A stretch of DNA of 64,000 nucleotides. Source: Actinomadura cremea (GTDB taxonomy: Bacteria; Actinomycetota; Actinomycetes; Streptosporangiales; Streptosporangiaceae). The notes under the pieces were generated by a model. That model had not been told where the DNA came from and did no database searches. It saw only the letters and a program-made list of their open reading frames with translations. Location: assembly GCF_014648495.1 (NCBI RefSeq), contig NZ_BMRF01000025.1, positions 1-64,000 on the forward strand. The letters run 5' to 3'. Below are positions 35,246-44,601 of this stretch, in pieces (position 1 is the first letter of the stretch; each line of letters begins with the position of its first letter). A program made the position numbers and the translations under genes.

Positions 35246-35847
35246 GGTGTCTTTCCGGTCGCGAGGGCGAAGAGGGTGGCCAGTTCGGAGGCGTGACGCT
35301 GCAGGTCGAAGTCGCGGTTCCTGATGATCTCGGCAGGTGTGGCGTCCATGGCCCCCCTGATGGCGATGGCCATGGTGCGCAGGTCGAAGTCGCGGAACTC
35401 ACCGGTCTCCTGGCCCCAGGCCAGGACCTGCTCGAGGTCGGTGAGCGCTGTTCCGTTCTGCTCCGCGTAGGGGTTCGGCCCGCCGTCCTCGGCGTGGCCG
35501 TGGGAGAGGATCTCCACCAGCGCCAGCACGGGCTGCGGGTGGAGGCGCATGAACTCCAGGTTCGTCGTGAGGTAGACCCGTAAAGCCTCGCTCGCCGTGG
35601 GCTGCGCGGTGATCTGCGGGACCATCATGTCGACCGCGAGCTTGGCCACGTGGGCGACGACGGCCTTGATCAGCTCGTCCTTGCTACCGAAGTGGTAGGA
35701 GATGACCCCGGTGCTGATCTTGGCCAGCTTCGCGATCTTCGACAGCGACGCCTGGCTGTAACCGCGTGACGCGATGGTCTGGATGGCGCACTCGATGATC
35801 TGTGCTCGGCGCGCTTCCTCAATGAACGTGCGGTTTTCTGATGGCAC
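35242..35847 (-). CDS. TetR-family regulator of the ABC exporter
   Basis: This 201-residue repressor has an N-terminal helix-turn-helix (ASLSKIAKLAKISTGVISYHF, residues about 36-56, written here as two runs: ASLSKIAKLAKI and STGVISYHF) and an all-helical effector domain. GTG 35847 begins VPSENRTFIEE; upstream lies TTGTAC and TAAGAT, so the mRNA may be leaderless or nearly so. It is first in the operon with its exporter, the classic arrangement for auto-repressed efflux. Between its start and nhaA, positions 35848-36164 hold only promoter-like DNA. Confidence 0.87.
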   Translation of the reverse strand: MPSENRTFIEEARRAQIIECAIQTIASRGYSQASLSKIAKLAKISTGVISYHFGSKDELIKAVVAHVAKLAVDMMVPQITAQPTASEALRVYLTTNLEFMRLHPQPVLALVEILSHGHAEDGGPNPYAEQNGTALTDLEQVLAWGQETGEFRDFDLRTMAIAIRGAMDATPAEIIRNRDFDLQRHASELATLFALATGKTP

Positions 35848-36164
35848 GTTCAAGATCTTAGCTGAGCGTACAACTCTGCGCGAGATGTCCGCTTGGGAGG
35901 ACGGAAACGACGGCTGAAGGTGGCGGCCTCGCCTGCCGCCGGGAACAGGTGCGGCCGCCCGGCGGCGCAGGAGCGTGGCTACAACCCCTGGGATCGCCAC
36001 GGCACCGGGCGGTTGCCGACCGAACGCCTCGCGGCCGTTCTGAGAACCGCGGGGCCACCCCCGCAGGCAGGAGCGGAGCGTGCTGCCGGTATCGTGCAGC
36101 CCTAGGGTGTGCCGGGAAGTCTGGTCGGCGGTCCATTCGACGACCCCATCGGCAAGGAGACCAC

Positions 36165-37376
36165 GTGCACCCGACTTCACCCGATTCGTCCCGCCGTAAC
36201 GGCGAGTCCACCGCGGCCACGCTCGCCACGTTCCTCCGCCAGGAGACCACCGGCGGGCGGCTGCTGCTCGTGGCCACGGCTATGGCGCTGATCTGGGCGA
36301 ACGCGGCACCCGGCATCTACAAGCAGGTGTGGGGCGCCGAAATCGGGTTCGGCCCGGACTGGCTTCACCTGCACCTGACCCTGGCGCACTGGGCCTCCGA
36401 CGGGCTGTTGGCGATCTTCTTCTTCGTCGCCGGGGTCGAGGTCAAGCGCGAGCTGACGGTCGGGGAGCTGGCGGGCTGGCGCGCGGCCGCGCTACCGCTG
36501 TTCGCCGCGGGCGGCGGCATGCTGCTCCCCGCCCTCGTCGCGCTGGCCGTCTCTCGCGGAGCCGCCGCCGAGGGCGGAGCCTGGGCGATCCCGGTCGCGA
36601 CCGACATCGCGTTCGCCCTGGGTGTACTGGCCCTGGTCGGCTCAGGCCTGCCCGCCGGGGTCCGTGTCCTGCTGCTGTCGATGGCGGTGATCGACGATCT
36701 GGGCGCGATCGCCCTCATCGCGCTGCTGTTCACCTCCGGCGTCAACCTGGCGTACCTGCTCCTGGCCGTCGTGCTGTGCGCGACCTACTGGTGGCTGCAC
36801 CGCCGCCGGATCACCACGCCGTGGGTCATGGTCCCACTGGTCCTGGCCGTGTGGGTATGTGTTCACGGTACGGGCATCCACGCCACGGTCGCCGGGATCG
36901 CGCTCGGCCTGCTCACCCCGGTCTCTCCGATCGGCGACGAGCGCGAGTCCGCCGGGGGCCGCCTCGAACACCGGCTGCACCCGTTCTCGGCCGGCCTGAT
37001 CGTGCCCCTGTTCGCACTCGCGGCGGCGGGCATCTCCGTCGGGTCGTTCGACGACGCGCTGACCGACCCCCTCGCCCATGGCGTCTTCTTCGGCCTGCTG
37101 GTGGGCAAGTTCGCAGGAGTCCTGGGCGGCACCTGGCTCGCCGTCCGCCTCGGTCTGGGCACTCTCCCGACCGGCGTGAGCTGGGGCGATGTGGTGCCCG
37201 TCGCGGTCCTGGGCGGCATCGGCTACACCGTCAGCCTCCTGGTCGCCCAACTTGCCACCGATGACGCCGCCACCGCCGAGACCGCGTCCACAGCCGTCCT
37301 GGCCGCCTCACTTCTGGCCTCGATCATCGCGGTCGTCCTGCTACGCCGCCGCAGCCGTGCGCACCAGGTGGGCTGA
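36165..37376 (+). CDS. nhaA: Na+/H+ antiporter NhaA
   Basis: This 403-residue protein has about 12 membrane helices with the NhaA signature VATDIAFALGVLAL and AVIDDLGAIALIA; the paired aspartates in IDDLGA are the ion-binding residues and the preceding D in ATD is also conserved. It exchanges Na+ for H+ to control intracellular pH and sodium. GTG 36165 was chosen because AAGGAGA ends four bases before it. It is a single-gene unit. Length matches actinobacterial NhaA. Confidence 0.95.
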   Translation: MHPTSPDSSRRNGESTAATLATFLRQETTGGRLLLVATAMALIWANAAPGIYKQVWGAEIGFGPDWLHLHLTLAHWASDGLLAIFFFVAGVEVKRELTVGELAGWRAAALPLFAAGGGMLLPALVALAVSRGAAAEGGAWAIPVATDIAFALGVLALVGSGLPAGVRVLLLSMAVIDDLGAIALIALLFTSGVNLAYLLLAVVLCATYWWLHRRRITTPWVMVPLVLAVWVCVHGTGIHATVAGIALGLLTPVSPIGDERESAGGRLEHRLHPFSAGLIVPLFALAAAGISVGSFDDALTDPLAHGVFFGLLVGKFAGVLGGTWLAVRLGLGTLPTGVSWGDVVPVAVLGGIGYTVSLLVAQLATDDAATAETASTAVLAASLLASIIAVVLLRRRSRAHQVG

Positions 37377-37410
37377 GTCCGCAGATGGGACGAGGCCCAA
37401 GAAGATAGCG

Positions 37411-37446
37411 TTAGTCACTCACATTTGTTAGTCTGCAACAGTGAGT
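37411..37446 (+). promoter_or_regulatory. Putative operator/promoter of the small TetR-ABC operon
   Basis: TTAGTC is directly repeated at 37411-37416 and 37428-37433, and ACTCAC at 37417-37422 is inverted to GTGAGT at 37441-37446, the latter including the GTG start of the TetR gene. The A/T-rich block is the only plausible control element for this operon, so TetR autoregulation is likely. Confidence 0.4.
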
Positions 37447-37989
37447 TTGAGGGAGACGAAGCGCCTCCGGACGCGACGGGTGATCCAGGAGCAGGCCATG
37501 CGGCTCTTCCTCGAGCGGGGCTTCGACGCGACCACGGTCGCCGAGGTCGCGGCGGCTGCGGACGTCTCCGCCATGACGGTGTTCCGGCACTTCCCCACCA
37601 AGGAGTCCCTCGTCCTCGAAGACGACTACGACCCCGTGATCGCCGATCGTGTCCGCAGCAGACCGGCCGACGAGCCGGTCCTCCGCCGGATCGCCGCGAG
37701 CATCCTGGACGGGCTGGGTGAGGTGCCTCCCGACCCGAGACTTCTCCTGGCCCGCACCCGGCTGATCCTTCGGACGCCCGCCCTGCGCGCCCGGCTGTGG
37801 GAGAACAACCACGCCACCCAGCAGATCATCGTCGCCGCCCTGCCCGGCCATGACCCCTTCCATGTGCAGGTCGCGGCCGACGCCTGCCTGGCCGCCGCCA
37901 CTGCCGCAATGGTTCGGTGGGCCGACGACGAAGGCCGCACCGACCTGCGAAGCCTGATGGCCGAGGCACTGGAGGTCGTCACCGGATGA
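37441..37989 (+). CDS. TetR-family regulator of the second ABC exporter
   Basis: This 182-residue regulator begins at GTG 37441 with an N-terminal arm (VSLRETKRLRTRRVIQEQ) and HTH TTVAEVAAAADVSAMTVFRH. The rest is helical with FHVQVAADACLAAATAA in the effector domain. No ribosome site is evident, so it may be leaderless. It overlaps the ATPase gene by four bases (ATGA) and is the first gene of its operon, so it should repress itself and the exporter. Confidence 0.85.
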   Translation: MSLRETKRLRTRRVIQEQAMRLFLERGFDATTVAEVAAAADVSAMTVFRHFPTKESLVLEDDYDPVIADRVRSRPADEPVLRRIAASILDGLGEVPPDPRLLLARTRLILRTPALRARLWENNHATQQIIVAALPGHDPFHVQVAADACLAAATAAMVRWADDEGRTDLRSLMAEALEVVTG

Positions 37990-38705
37990 TCGAAACGCGT
38001 GGGCTGACCAAGCGATACGGGCGGACGACCGCGGTGGAAGGGCTCCGCCTGCGGATCGTCCCCGGCGAGGTGTACGGATTCCTCGGGCTCAACGGCGCGG
38101 GCAAATCCACCACGATCCGGATGTTGCTCGGCATGACCCGTCCGACGTCCGGGCGGGTACGCCTGTTCGACCGGACCAAGCCGGACTGGAGCCGGGTGGG
38201 ATACCTCGTCGACGGGGCCCACGCCTACCCGGGCCTCACCGTCCAGGAGAACCTGGAGATCATTCGGCGCCTGCGACGGGTGACCGACCGCACCGCGGTG
38301 GACCGGGCCGTCGAACTGTTCGGTCTGAGCGCCTACCGCGACCGGCGGGCCGGGTCCCTTTCTCTGGGGAACGCTCAGCGACTCGGCCTCGCCAAGGCCG
38401 TCATACATCGCCCCGACCTGCTCGTCCTGGACGAACCGGCCAACGGGCTCGACCCGGCGGGCATCGTGGAACTGCGCGGCATCCTGCGGCGCCTCGCCCA
38501 TGAGGAAGGCACCGCGATCCTGGTTTCCAGCCACATCCTCGCGGAAGTCGCGCGCACCGCCGACCGTATCGGCATCATCGACCGAGGCCGCAAACACACC
38601 GAGCTTTCCGCGGCCGAACTCCCCCGCTGCACCTGCGGCGCCGAGGACCTGGAGGACGTTTTCCTACGCCTGCTCAACGAGCACAGGCAAGCGGATCCGG
38701 CATGA
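37986..38705 (+). CDS. ABC exporter ATPase
   Basis: This 239-residue ATPase has Walker A GLNGAGKST, signature LSLGNAQR (the usual LSGGQ altered), Walker B LLVLDEPANGLDP and switch region VSSHIL, typical of DrrA/CcmA-like exporter ATPases. It overlaps the TetR gene by four bases and the permease gene by four bases. The three genes form a small TetR-regulated exporter operon. Confidence 0.9.
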   Translation: MIETRGLTKRYGRTTAVEGLRLRIVPGEVYGFLGLNGAGKSTTIRMLLGMTRPTSGRVRLFDRTKPDWSRVGYLVDGAHAYPGLTVQENLEIIRRLRRVTDRTAVDRAVELFGLSAYRDRRAGSLSLGNAQRLGLAKAVIHRPDLLVLDEPANGLDPAGIVELRGILRRLAHEEGTAILVSSHILAEVARTADRIGIIDRGRKHTELSAAELPRCTCGAEDLEDVFLRLLNEHRQADPA

Positions 38706-39442
38706 ACGCCGCACTCCTCACCGAAGCGGTCAAGTTCCTGCGGTCCCGTGCTCCCGGGGCGTCGGCCGTGGCGTTCCTGTCCCCGGTTCTGCTCGCCGCT
38801 CTGTTCGTCACGGGCTCCGGCACAACGCTGAGCGGCAAGTCCGAGGCTCTGGGCATCACCCCGGACTGGCCCGGGTTCCACACCGCGCTCATGCAGGTCA
38901 ACGCCGCAGGCGGATTCCTCCTCTTCGGCGTCCTCGTCACCTGGATGTTCGGCCGCGAGTTCAGCGACCGCACCATCCTGGACTTGCTCGCCCTTCCGAC
39001 CTCCCGCACGGCGGTCGTCCTCGCCAAATTCACTGTCACCGCGACCTGGCTGCTCCTGCTCGGCGTCCTTCAGACGGCCGGATGGCTCGCGGCCGGAACG
39101 CTGCTCGACCTGCCCGGCGGTCCCATAGCCGTACGAGATGATTTCACCGACCTGTTCGTACTGCTCACCCTCAACATCGCCCTCACCTTTCCGGTGGCCC
39201 TCGCCGCAAGTGCCGGCCGCGGCTACCTGCCGGGCGTCGCGGCAACCGTTGCGCTGCTCGTCTCGGGCGTCGCCGCGGCCACGCTCGGCGGAGCCGGATG
39301 GTTCCCGTGGGCGGTCCCGGCAACGGTGGGCGGGCTGACAGGCGCCACGGCCGCACCGCTCATCGGACTGGTGATCGGCGGCGCGACCGCCGGCATCAGC
39401 GTCCTCGCCACCGCATTGTGGTGGCGACAGGCCGACCACTAA
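38702..39442 (+). CDS. ABC-2 type exporter permease
   Basis: This 246-residue protein has six hydrophobic segments and the ABC-2 pattern of a large extracellular or cytoplasmic loop between the first two helices (GSGTTLSGKSEALG). It follows its ATPase with a four-base overlap. Cargo is unknown; TetR control suggests a xenobiotic or self-produced compound. Confidence 0.87.
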   Translation: MNAALLTEAVKFLRSRAPGASAVAFLSPVLLAALFVTGSGTTLSGKSEALGITPDWPGFHTALMQVNAAGGFLLFGVLVTWMFGREFSDRTILDLLALPTSRTAVVLAKFTVTATWLLLLGVLQTAGWLAAGTLLDLPGGPIAVRDDFTDLFVLLTLNIALTFPVALAASAGRGYLPGVAATVALLVSGVAAATLGGAGWFPWAVPATVGGLTGATAAPLIGLVIGGATAGISVLATALWWRQADH

Positions 39443-39769
39443 GCGCCCCGTCGGCGTCGGCCGTGGTCGAACGCATGAGGACGAGGCGGTGCAGGACCGA
39501 GCGGGCCGAGGCGACGGCGGAGGACAAGGGCGTTCTGGGCCGCTGGCGCTGATCAAGTCGGCTCCGGCAACGTGAGCCTGGAGTCGATGCTGTCCGAGAC
39601 CGGCCCCGTGAGGAGGATCGGAACGGTGGTCAGCGGTTGGGCTCGCTACCAGCGATGATGTGGGTAGCGAACCGGATGAATGTCTGCACTGTCTCGTCCG
39701 AGGTGCGCCATCGATGCCGGCCACAGCCCCTGCCGCCAATTCCTGAACCGATTCTCCTCGCCGCAGCGG
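39443..39769. other. Intergenic region, one possible scrap
   Basis: No gene is supported. A minus-strand segment ETVQTFIRFATHIIAGSEPN at about 39640-39710 has coding-like composition and ends in a stop, and may be the tail of a lost gene. Nothing else was seen. Confidence 0.35.
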
Positions 39770-40126
39770 TCAGCGCGGGTCGAGGAGGCAGAACTCGTTG
39801 CCTTCGGGGTCACGCAGCACCACCCATCCGGCCTCCTCCGGCTGGCCCACGGCAGCGCGAGTGGCGCCCCTGGCGATGAGTTCGTCCGCGGCCGCCGCTT
39901 GGTCCACTGCGTACAGATCGAGGTGCAGCCGGTTCTTGGCCGACTTCGCGTCATCTACGCGGACGAAGAAAAGCGACGGCGCGTGCCCATCCTGCGGCCG
40001 GACCTCGACGCCGGCGGGGTGCTCCACCACGCCCCGCTCGAGGGTCTGCGCCCACCACCGCGCAAGCGACAACGGCTCCCGCGCTTCGATGGTCAGGGCC
40101 TCCCACTTGATCTCCACGAAGACCAT
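39770..40126 (-). CDS. VOC/glyoxalase-like protein
   Basis: This 118-residue protein shows the glyoxalase-like fold: a first helix with LARWWAQTLERG, the RLHLDLYAVD strand and the C-terminal GWVVLRDPEGNEFCLL, the usual end of a VOC subunit. One H and a D/E in the strands could bind a metal, as in glyoxalase or antibiotic-binding relatives, but the role is unknown. It has no obvious operon partner. Confidence 0.8.
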   Translation of the reverse strand: MVFVEIKWEALTIEAREPLSLARWWAQTLERGVVEHPAGVEVRPQDGHAPSLFFVRVDDAKSAKNRLHLDLYAVDQAAAADELIARGATRAAVGQPEEAGWVVLRDPEGNEFCLLDPR

Positions 40127-40558
40127 CCTACGTACGCACTGGGGCTGAGCGCTTCGGGCTACGGCTGTCTCTGTCCGGATTCTGCTGGTGTAGTAGGCGG
40201 ACGGGCTCGCCGTACTCGGCGACGTGTATTCGCGCTCACGGCCCGGTCGGGGTCCTGCGGCGAGAAGGCCGCTCAGGCCCCGCTGCCCCAGCGCGGTCCG
40301 CGCGAGCGACCCCCTGCTTCATCGCGGCTGCGGCGGTGTCGGCGAGGTCGCGGCAGCGTCCGGTCCCTGGCCGGCTCCCCGTCACCACCGGCCGGGACGA
40401 GCGCGCCCGACTGCGCGCCGAGCCGGAGACGACGATGCCGTCCGTCAGCGCGCCCCTGGATCGCTCCTGGAAAGCCCCGACGACACCGCCACCGAGCAAG
40501 GCTTTGCGCAGTTCCACAGGGGACGCCCGAGTTGCACCCGGTCGGCGGCTACTTACGC
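40127..40558. other. Intergenic region without a supported gene
   Basis: Frames on both strands have arginine-rich, non-coding composition. No repeat, terminator or RNA gene was noticed. Confidence 0.4.
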
Positions 40559-41737
40559 TTACTCTCCCTCGTCGGCGGGATAGAGCTGAAAGTCGATGAC
40601 GACGCGACTCACCTGCCCGCCTTCGGTGCGGCCGAGCCAGACAGGGTAGGACCCGTCGCCCCAACCGGCACGGAAGGCGATGAGGTTCGGCTCGGGCTCC
40701 GGGCCGGGCAGTTCCACCGTAGGACAGCTTTCGAGGCGTACGACCAGGTCGTCCTGGAACTCCTCTTCACTTACCGTCCGGGTCGCATCGAGGAAAGCCG
40801 CTGTACCGGTATCCACACCGACCCCGTAAAACTGGCCCTTGCTGAGCAGTCCCGGGTCCTCGCCGGGCTGGATGGCCATTTCCCACTCGCTGGGCGGGGT
40901 GTCCAGGAGGGCCACCCTGGCCGCGGCGACACGCACATCGCCCGTCGTGCGCATCAGCGACACCGTGACCGGGAACTCGCCCGGTGGCACAGTGATGGTC
41001 CGCGACGTTTCGACGATCCAGCCAGGGTCCGAGACGATCAGCCGCCCGGACGGCACCCGCAGCAGTCCGGCATCGATGAGCTCGACAACGGCCGGGCCAT
41101 CCGGGGTGTCGCGTGTGCCCGGAGTGAACAGCTGCTCGATTCCGGTCGCTCGCAGCGGCCCCTGCCCCTCGTCCATCGATGCCTCATTCAGGACCACCGT
41201 CGTGGCGGGCTCGTGGCCCTGCTGGGCGAGGAACCGTACGAAAACCTGCCAGTCGCCGAATTCCGGTGCGGGGCTGATGAAGTCCTCGATGGGAGCCGAG
41301 AACCGGTGCACCGTGACGTTCTCGGCGATCGACGCCCGTTCCGACCCGTTGAACTCCGACCTGATCTCGACCTGTCCGTCGGCCGAGACGGTCGTGGTTT
41401 CTCGGACGTCCCACGCATCGGACGAGTACTGCTGCTCGCTGGAGAACTGCCAGCGAGTGTTCCGGTGAACCCGCAACGCCCCCTTGTGGTGGCGCTCGAG
41501 GTCGATCATCTGCGTGCGATAGCACCTGTCATCGAACAGATACACACGCCACATTCGGTTCGGCCAGAACTCGGCCAGCGCCAGCGGCCGCTCCCGCGCG
41601 GCCAGCAACACCGCGTACCCCTCCTCAGCAGCATGTCTGCGCGCCGCAACCGCACGCGACATTGGCTCCGGATGAGTCATCCCGCGCCCGGAACCCCACA
41701 TCTCGCCATACGACACATCGAGACTGTCAAGAATCAC
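40559..41737 (-). CDS. DUF4241-domain protein with an unusual N-terminal extension
   Basis: This protein of up to 392 residues carries a C-terminal DUF4241-like domain: LRVPSGRLIVSDPGW, ITVPPGEFPVTVSL, WEMAIQPGED and YGVGVDTGTAAFLDA. The N-terminal 180 residues have no family I can name and contain WRVYLFDDRCYRT. GTG 41737 is the first start; ATG at 41680 (MTHPEPMSR) is an alternative. DUF4241 proteins have been seen near toxin-immunity loci but no function is established. It stands alone here, with no toxin gene nearby. Confidence 0.72.
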   Translation of the reverse strand: MILDSLDVSYGEMWGSGRGMTHPEPMSRAVAARRHAAEEGYAVLLAARERPLALAEFWPNRMWRVYLFDDRCYRTQMIDLERHHKGALRVHRNTRWQFSSEQQYSSDAWDVRETTTVSADGQVEIRSEFNGSERASIAENVTVHRFSAPIEDFISPAPEFGDWQVFVRFLAQQGHEPATTVVLNEASMDEGQGPLRATGIEQLFTPGTRDTPDGPAVVELIDAGLLRVPSGRLIVSDPGWIVETSRTITVPPGEFPVTVSLMRTTGDVRVAAARVALLDTPPSEWEMAIQPGEDPGLLSKGQFYGVGVDTGTAAFLDATRTVSEEEFQDDLVVRLESCPTVELPGPEPEPNLIAFRAGWGDGSYPVWLGRTEGGQVSRVVIDFQLYPADEGE

Positions 41738-41984
41738 AGACCTGCATCTCCCTCATGACAGCAACTGCCCCGAACCGTACTGCGCCAACGATGGCGCCGC
41801 GGCCTGCCGGGTCGGGTCGGACCGGGGTGCCGGTTCCACGGCACCCTGGGCCTTCCCGTCGTAGTGCGCGATGGCATCGCTCAGCGGAGTCGGACGGCCG
41901 TCCGCGCGACAGCATCCGAGTCACGTCGTTAGGCGCGGACCGCGCCGGTGTGGATCGCCCCAGCGCCGCGCCGCAGGCTTCTTC

Positions 41985-42110
41985 GCCGCCCGCGGCATCG
42001 AGGTGGGTGGCGCTGTACACGATCTTCACCCGCCGGAGCGGGTCCTCGGAGATCCAGGTCCGGATTCCCGCCAGCACCACGTCCTGGACGTCGATGACCG
42101 CGACGGTCAC
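41985..42110 (-). pseudogene. Receiver-domain remnant of a response regulator
   Basis: GTG 42110 begins VTVAVIDVQDVVLAG, continuing IRTWISEDPLRRVKIVYS, the first strand and helix of a NarL-type receiver domain. The second aspartate of the usual acidic pair (VIDDQD) is Val, and similarity ends after about 40 residues, before the phosphorylated Asp. The start overlaps the stop of the upstream kinase remnant by four bases (GTGA), so the original genes were a coupled two-component pair. Confidence 0.6.
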
Positions 42111-42520
42111 GGGCGGGACCACAGCACCTCCACCCACAGCAGTCCTTCGTCGTGATCGGTCGTCATGCTGACCTCCCCGTCGCCGCCCGCGCCCACCGTG
42201 ACCGGGCACGGCTTCGCGCACGTCCAGGACGGCCGGCGGGACACCGCTGCCGTACGGCCGGCTCCGCCGGGTCCAGCAGGCCGGCGGCCAGGCCCCGCAG
42301 GATGGGCGCCGCCGGTCCGCGCACCTCCTGGTAGCGGCTCTGCCGCAGGCTGGGAGATAGCTCGCCATCTCCCAGCGCGCGGCCGCCGCCGTGGCCGCCA
42401 TGCCGCCGCTGAACCGGAAGACCCGCGCCCGGCGAGCATCGCGAACTGAATGCTGGCCGACGCGTACCGCAGGGTGACGAATCCGGCGCCCGCGCGGCGG
42501 CTGATGATCACTACCGCCGA
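42107..42520 (-). pseudogene. Frameshifted remnant of a sensor histidine kinase
   Basis: Three minus-strand frames give consecutive pieces of one protein: RYASASIQFAML and AAARWEMASYL, then SLRQSRYQEVRGPAAP with ILRGLAAGLLDPAEP, then TVGAGGDGEVSMTTDHDEG and LLWVEVLWSRP at the end. At least two frameshifts are needed. Together they resemble the output end of an actinomycete sensor-kinase gene, and they precede a matching response-regulator scrap. An intact two-component system lies next to it. Confidence 0.55.
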
Positions 42521-42780
42521 AGGCGCGGGGTGCGCCTTCAGCCTGCCCACCCCGGGGAACCGGACGAACGCAAGCAAGCGATCCACCCGCCGCGCGACCG
42601 GCCGACCGCGCCGGGCCCCTGACCGATCAGGTGCGATTAGGGCCTGTCTCGAAGTCTGCTGTGTGACGGTATGTCGTGATCACCAGACAGTGAGGTCTCC
42701 GGTAGTGGGTTCATAGACCAAGAAACCTGAACCACCGGGTACGCGGGTACACCGGCCATGCCGGAATGTCGTCCCGCTTG

Positions 42781-43872
42781 CTACGAGGCCTGCCGAACTG
42801 TCGCGGGTAGTCGTACCGTGACGCAGAGCCCGCCATCGTCGCGCGGGCTGAGCGAGAGCGTTCCGTCGTGCGCTTGGGTGATGCTCTTGGCGATCGCCAG
42901 ACCGAGGCCGGCACCCACATGGTCGCTGCGGATGCGTTCGGTGCCGCGCTGGAACGGCTCGGTGAGGGTGGAGACCACGTGCGGGCTGAGCTTGTCGCCG
43001 GTGTTCTCGACCGTAAGCAAGGCGCCTTCGGGACCGACAGCGGTGCCGACCTGAACGGTGCCGTACTCCGGCAGGTTGTGGACGATCGCGTTGTGCAGGA
43101 GGTTCGTGGTCAACTGCAGCAGGAGCGCATGGGACCCGGTGGCCGGGGCGATGTCCCCGGAGGTGTCAATGACGACGCCATGCTTCTCGGCGAGCGGGAG
43201 GAGTGTTTCGGCGGCTTCCTCCGCGACGAGGGACAGGTCAACGTCATCGCGAGCGAAGGTGCGCTGTTCAGTGCGGCTGAGCAGGAGCAGTGCTTCGGTG
43301 AGGTTGATCGCTCGGGCGTTGACGACGCGGAGGCGTTCATCGACCTCGCTGCTCTCCCGGTTCGGATCGTTCCGAGCGACGTCGAGCAGGGTCTGCGTGA
43401 TCGCAAGTGGAGTGCGCAGCTCGTGGGAGGCGTTGGCTGCGAAGCGCTGCTGTTCAGCGACATGCGCTTCAAGCCGCGCGAGCATGCCATCGAAGGCGTC
43501 AGCCAGCTCTCGGAACTCGTCCTGGCGCCCCTCCAACTCGATCCGGTGAGAGAGCGACCCCCTCGCGGCCGTGCGCGTGGCATCGGTGATGCGGGTCATC
43601 GGGGCCAGCATCCGCCCAGCGAGAATCCACCCTCCGGCGAGGCCGAACACCAGGAGGAACACGATCGCGCGGACGGCCGTCGGCGCGAAGTCACGCAGTA
43701 GCTCCGTGCCCGAAGGCGCGATCACAATCTCGCCGGCCTCCTGTGCCCTCTCCCGGTAGCCGCCCAGGAACACCGCGAACGCCCCGAGCAGCACGGCGCC
43801 GGCGAGCATGAGGAAGCCGGCATAGCTGAAGGTGAGCTTGAGTCGAACGCTCCACCCAGGCGCCCTATCCAC
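42781..43872 (-). CDS. Sensor histidine kinase
   Basis: This 363-residue kinase has two membrane helices (about 12-34 and 64-84) with a short extracellular loop, a HAMP segment, the H-box SHELRTPLAITQ with the phosphorylated His near residue 147, an N-box TTNLLHNAIVHN and a G-box GAGLGLAIAKS. The small sensing loop suggests an in-membrane signal. The GTG start overlaps the response-regulator gene by eight bases, so they are one operon with the regulator first. Related families control cell-envelope stress or copper-type responses; the signal is unknown. Confidence 0.9.
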   Translation of the reverse strand: MDRAPGWSVRLKLTFSYAGFLMLAGAVLLGAFAVFLGGYRERAQEAGEIVIAPSGTELLRDFAPTAVRAIVFLLVFGLAGGWILAGRMLAPMTRITDATRTAARGSLSHRIELEGRQDEFRELADAFDGMLARLEAHVAEQQRFAANASHELRTPLAITQTLLDVARNDPNRESSEVDERLRVVNARAINLTEALLLLSRTEQRTFARDDVDLSLVAEEAAETLLPLAEKHGVVIDTSGDIAPATGSHALLLQLTTNLLHNAIVHNLPEYGTVQVGTAVGPEGALLTVENTGDKLSPHVVSTLTEPFQRGTERIRSDHVGAGLGLAIAKSITQAHDGTLSLSPRDDGGLCVTVRLPATVRQAS

Positions 43873-44560
43873 GTTCGCCTCCCTCGCTCCCGGTGTCCGG
43901 TCCCGTGTCGATGCGGTAGCCGACGCCAGGCACCGTGGCGATCAGCCAGGGTTCGCCGAGCCGCTTGCGCAGTGCGGATACCGTGATGCGCACGGCGTTG
44001 GTGAACGGGTCGGCGTTCTCATCCCAAGCCCGTTCCAGGAGCTCTTCGGCGCTGATGACACCGCCTTCGGCCGCCACGAGGACTTCGAGCACCGCGAACT
44101 GCTTCCGGGTGAGCGCGACGTACCGGCCGTCCCGGTGAACTTCGCGGCGGAAGGGGTCCAACCGCAGGCCGGCGAGCTCCCACACCGGCGGCCTGCTGTG
44201 GGCACGCCTTCGGTCGAGTGCCCGGAGCCTGAGCACGAGTTCTTTGAGTTCGAATGGCTTCGTGAGGTAGTCGTCGGCCCCGAGCTCGAACCCGGTGGCC
44301 TTGTCGTCGAGCCGGTCCGCGGCAGTGAGCATGAGGATCGGTGTGCCGTTGCCGGAGGCGACGATGCGTTCGGCGATCTCGTCACCGGAGGGCCCGGGGA
44401 CATCGCGGTCCAGGACGGCGGCGTCGTAGGCGTTGATGCCCAGCAACTCCAGAGCGGTGTCGCCGTCACCGGCGATATCGGCCGCGATCGCTTCCAGTCG
44501 CAGCCCATCGCGAATGGCCTCCGCCATATAGTGCTCATCCTCGACGACCAACACGCGCAT
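43865..44560 (-). CDS. OmpR-family response regulator
   Basis: This 231-residue protein has a receiver domain with the acidic pair at residues 7-8 (VVEDE), phosphorylated Asp51 (AAVLDRDVPG), Thr and Lys switch residues (LMLTAAD, TKPFELKE), and a C-terminal winged-helix domain ending VPGVGYRIDTG. ATG 44560 begins MRVLVVEDE. The directly repeated CATATCG boxes upstream are likely autoregulatory sites. It is co-transcribed with the downstream kinase. Confidence 0.92.
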   Translation of the reverse strand: MRVLVVEDEHYMAEAIRDGLRLEAIAADIAGDGDTALELLGINAYDAAVLDRDVPGPSGDEIAERIVASGNGTPILMLTAADRLDDKATGFELGADDYLTKPFELKELVLRLRALDRRRAHSRPPVWELAGLRLDPFRREVHRDGRYVALTRKQFAVLEVLVAAEGGVISAEELLERAWDENADPFTNAVRITVSALRKRLGEPWLIATVPGVGYRIDTGPDTGSEGGERG

Positions 44561-44576
44561 GCGCTCAAGACTACGA

Positions 44577-44601
44577 GCCGACACATATCGTCGGCATATC
44601 G
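44577..44601. promoter_or_regulatory. Putative OmpR-type box upstream of the two-component operon
   Basis: CATATCG is repeated at 44584-44590 and 44595-44601 with an 11-base period, the spacing used by OmpR/PhoB regulators. GCCGAC (44577-44582) and GTCGGC (44590-44595) add an inverted repeat over the first box. Confidence 0.45.

Noticed and set aside
42636-42720. GGGCCTGTCTCGAAGTCTG looked like an insertion-sequence terminal repeat, followed by possible hairpins (GTGGGTTC with GAACC).
   Set aside because: No matching inverted end or transposase was found nearby, and a single short motif cannot support an insertion sequence.
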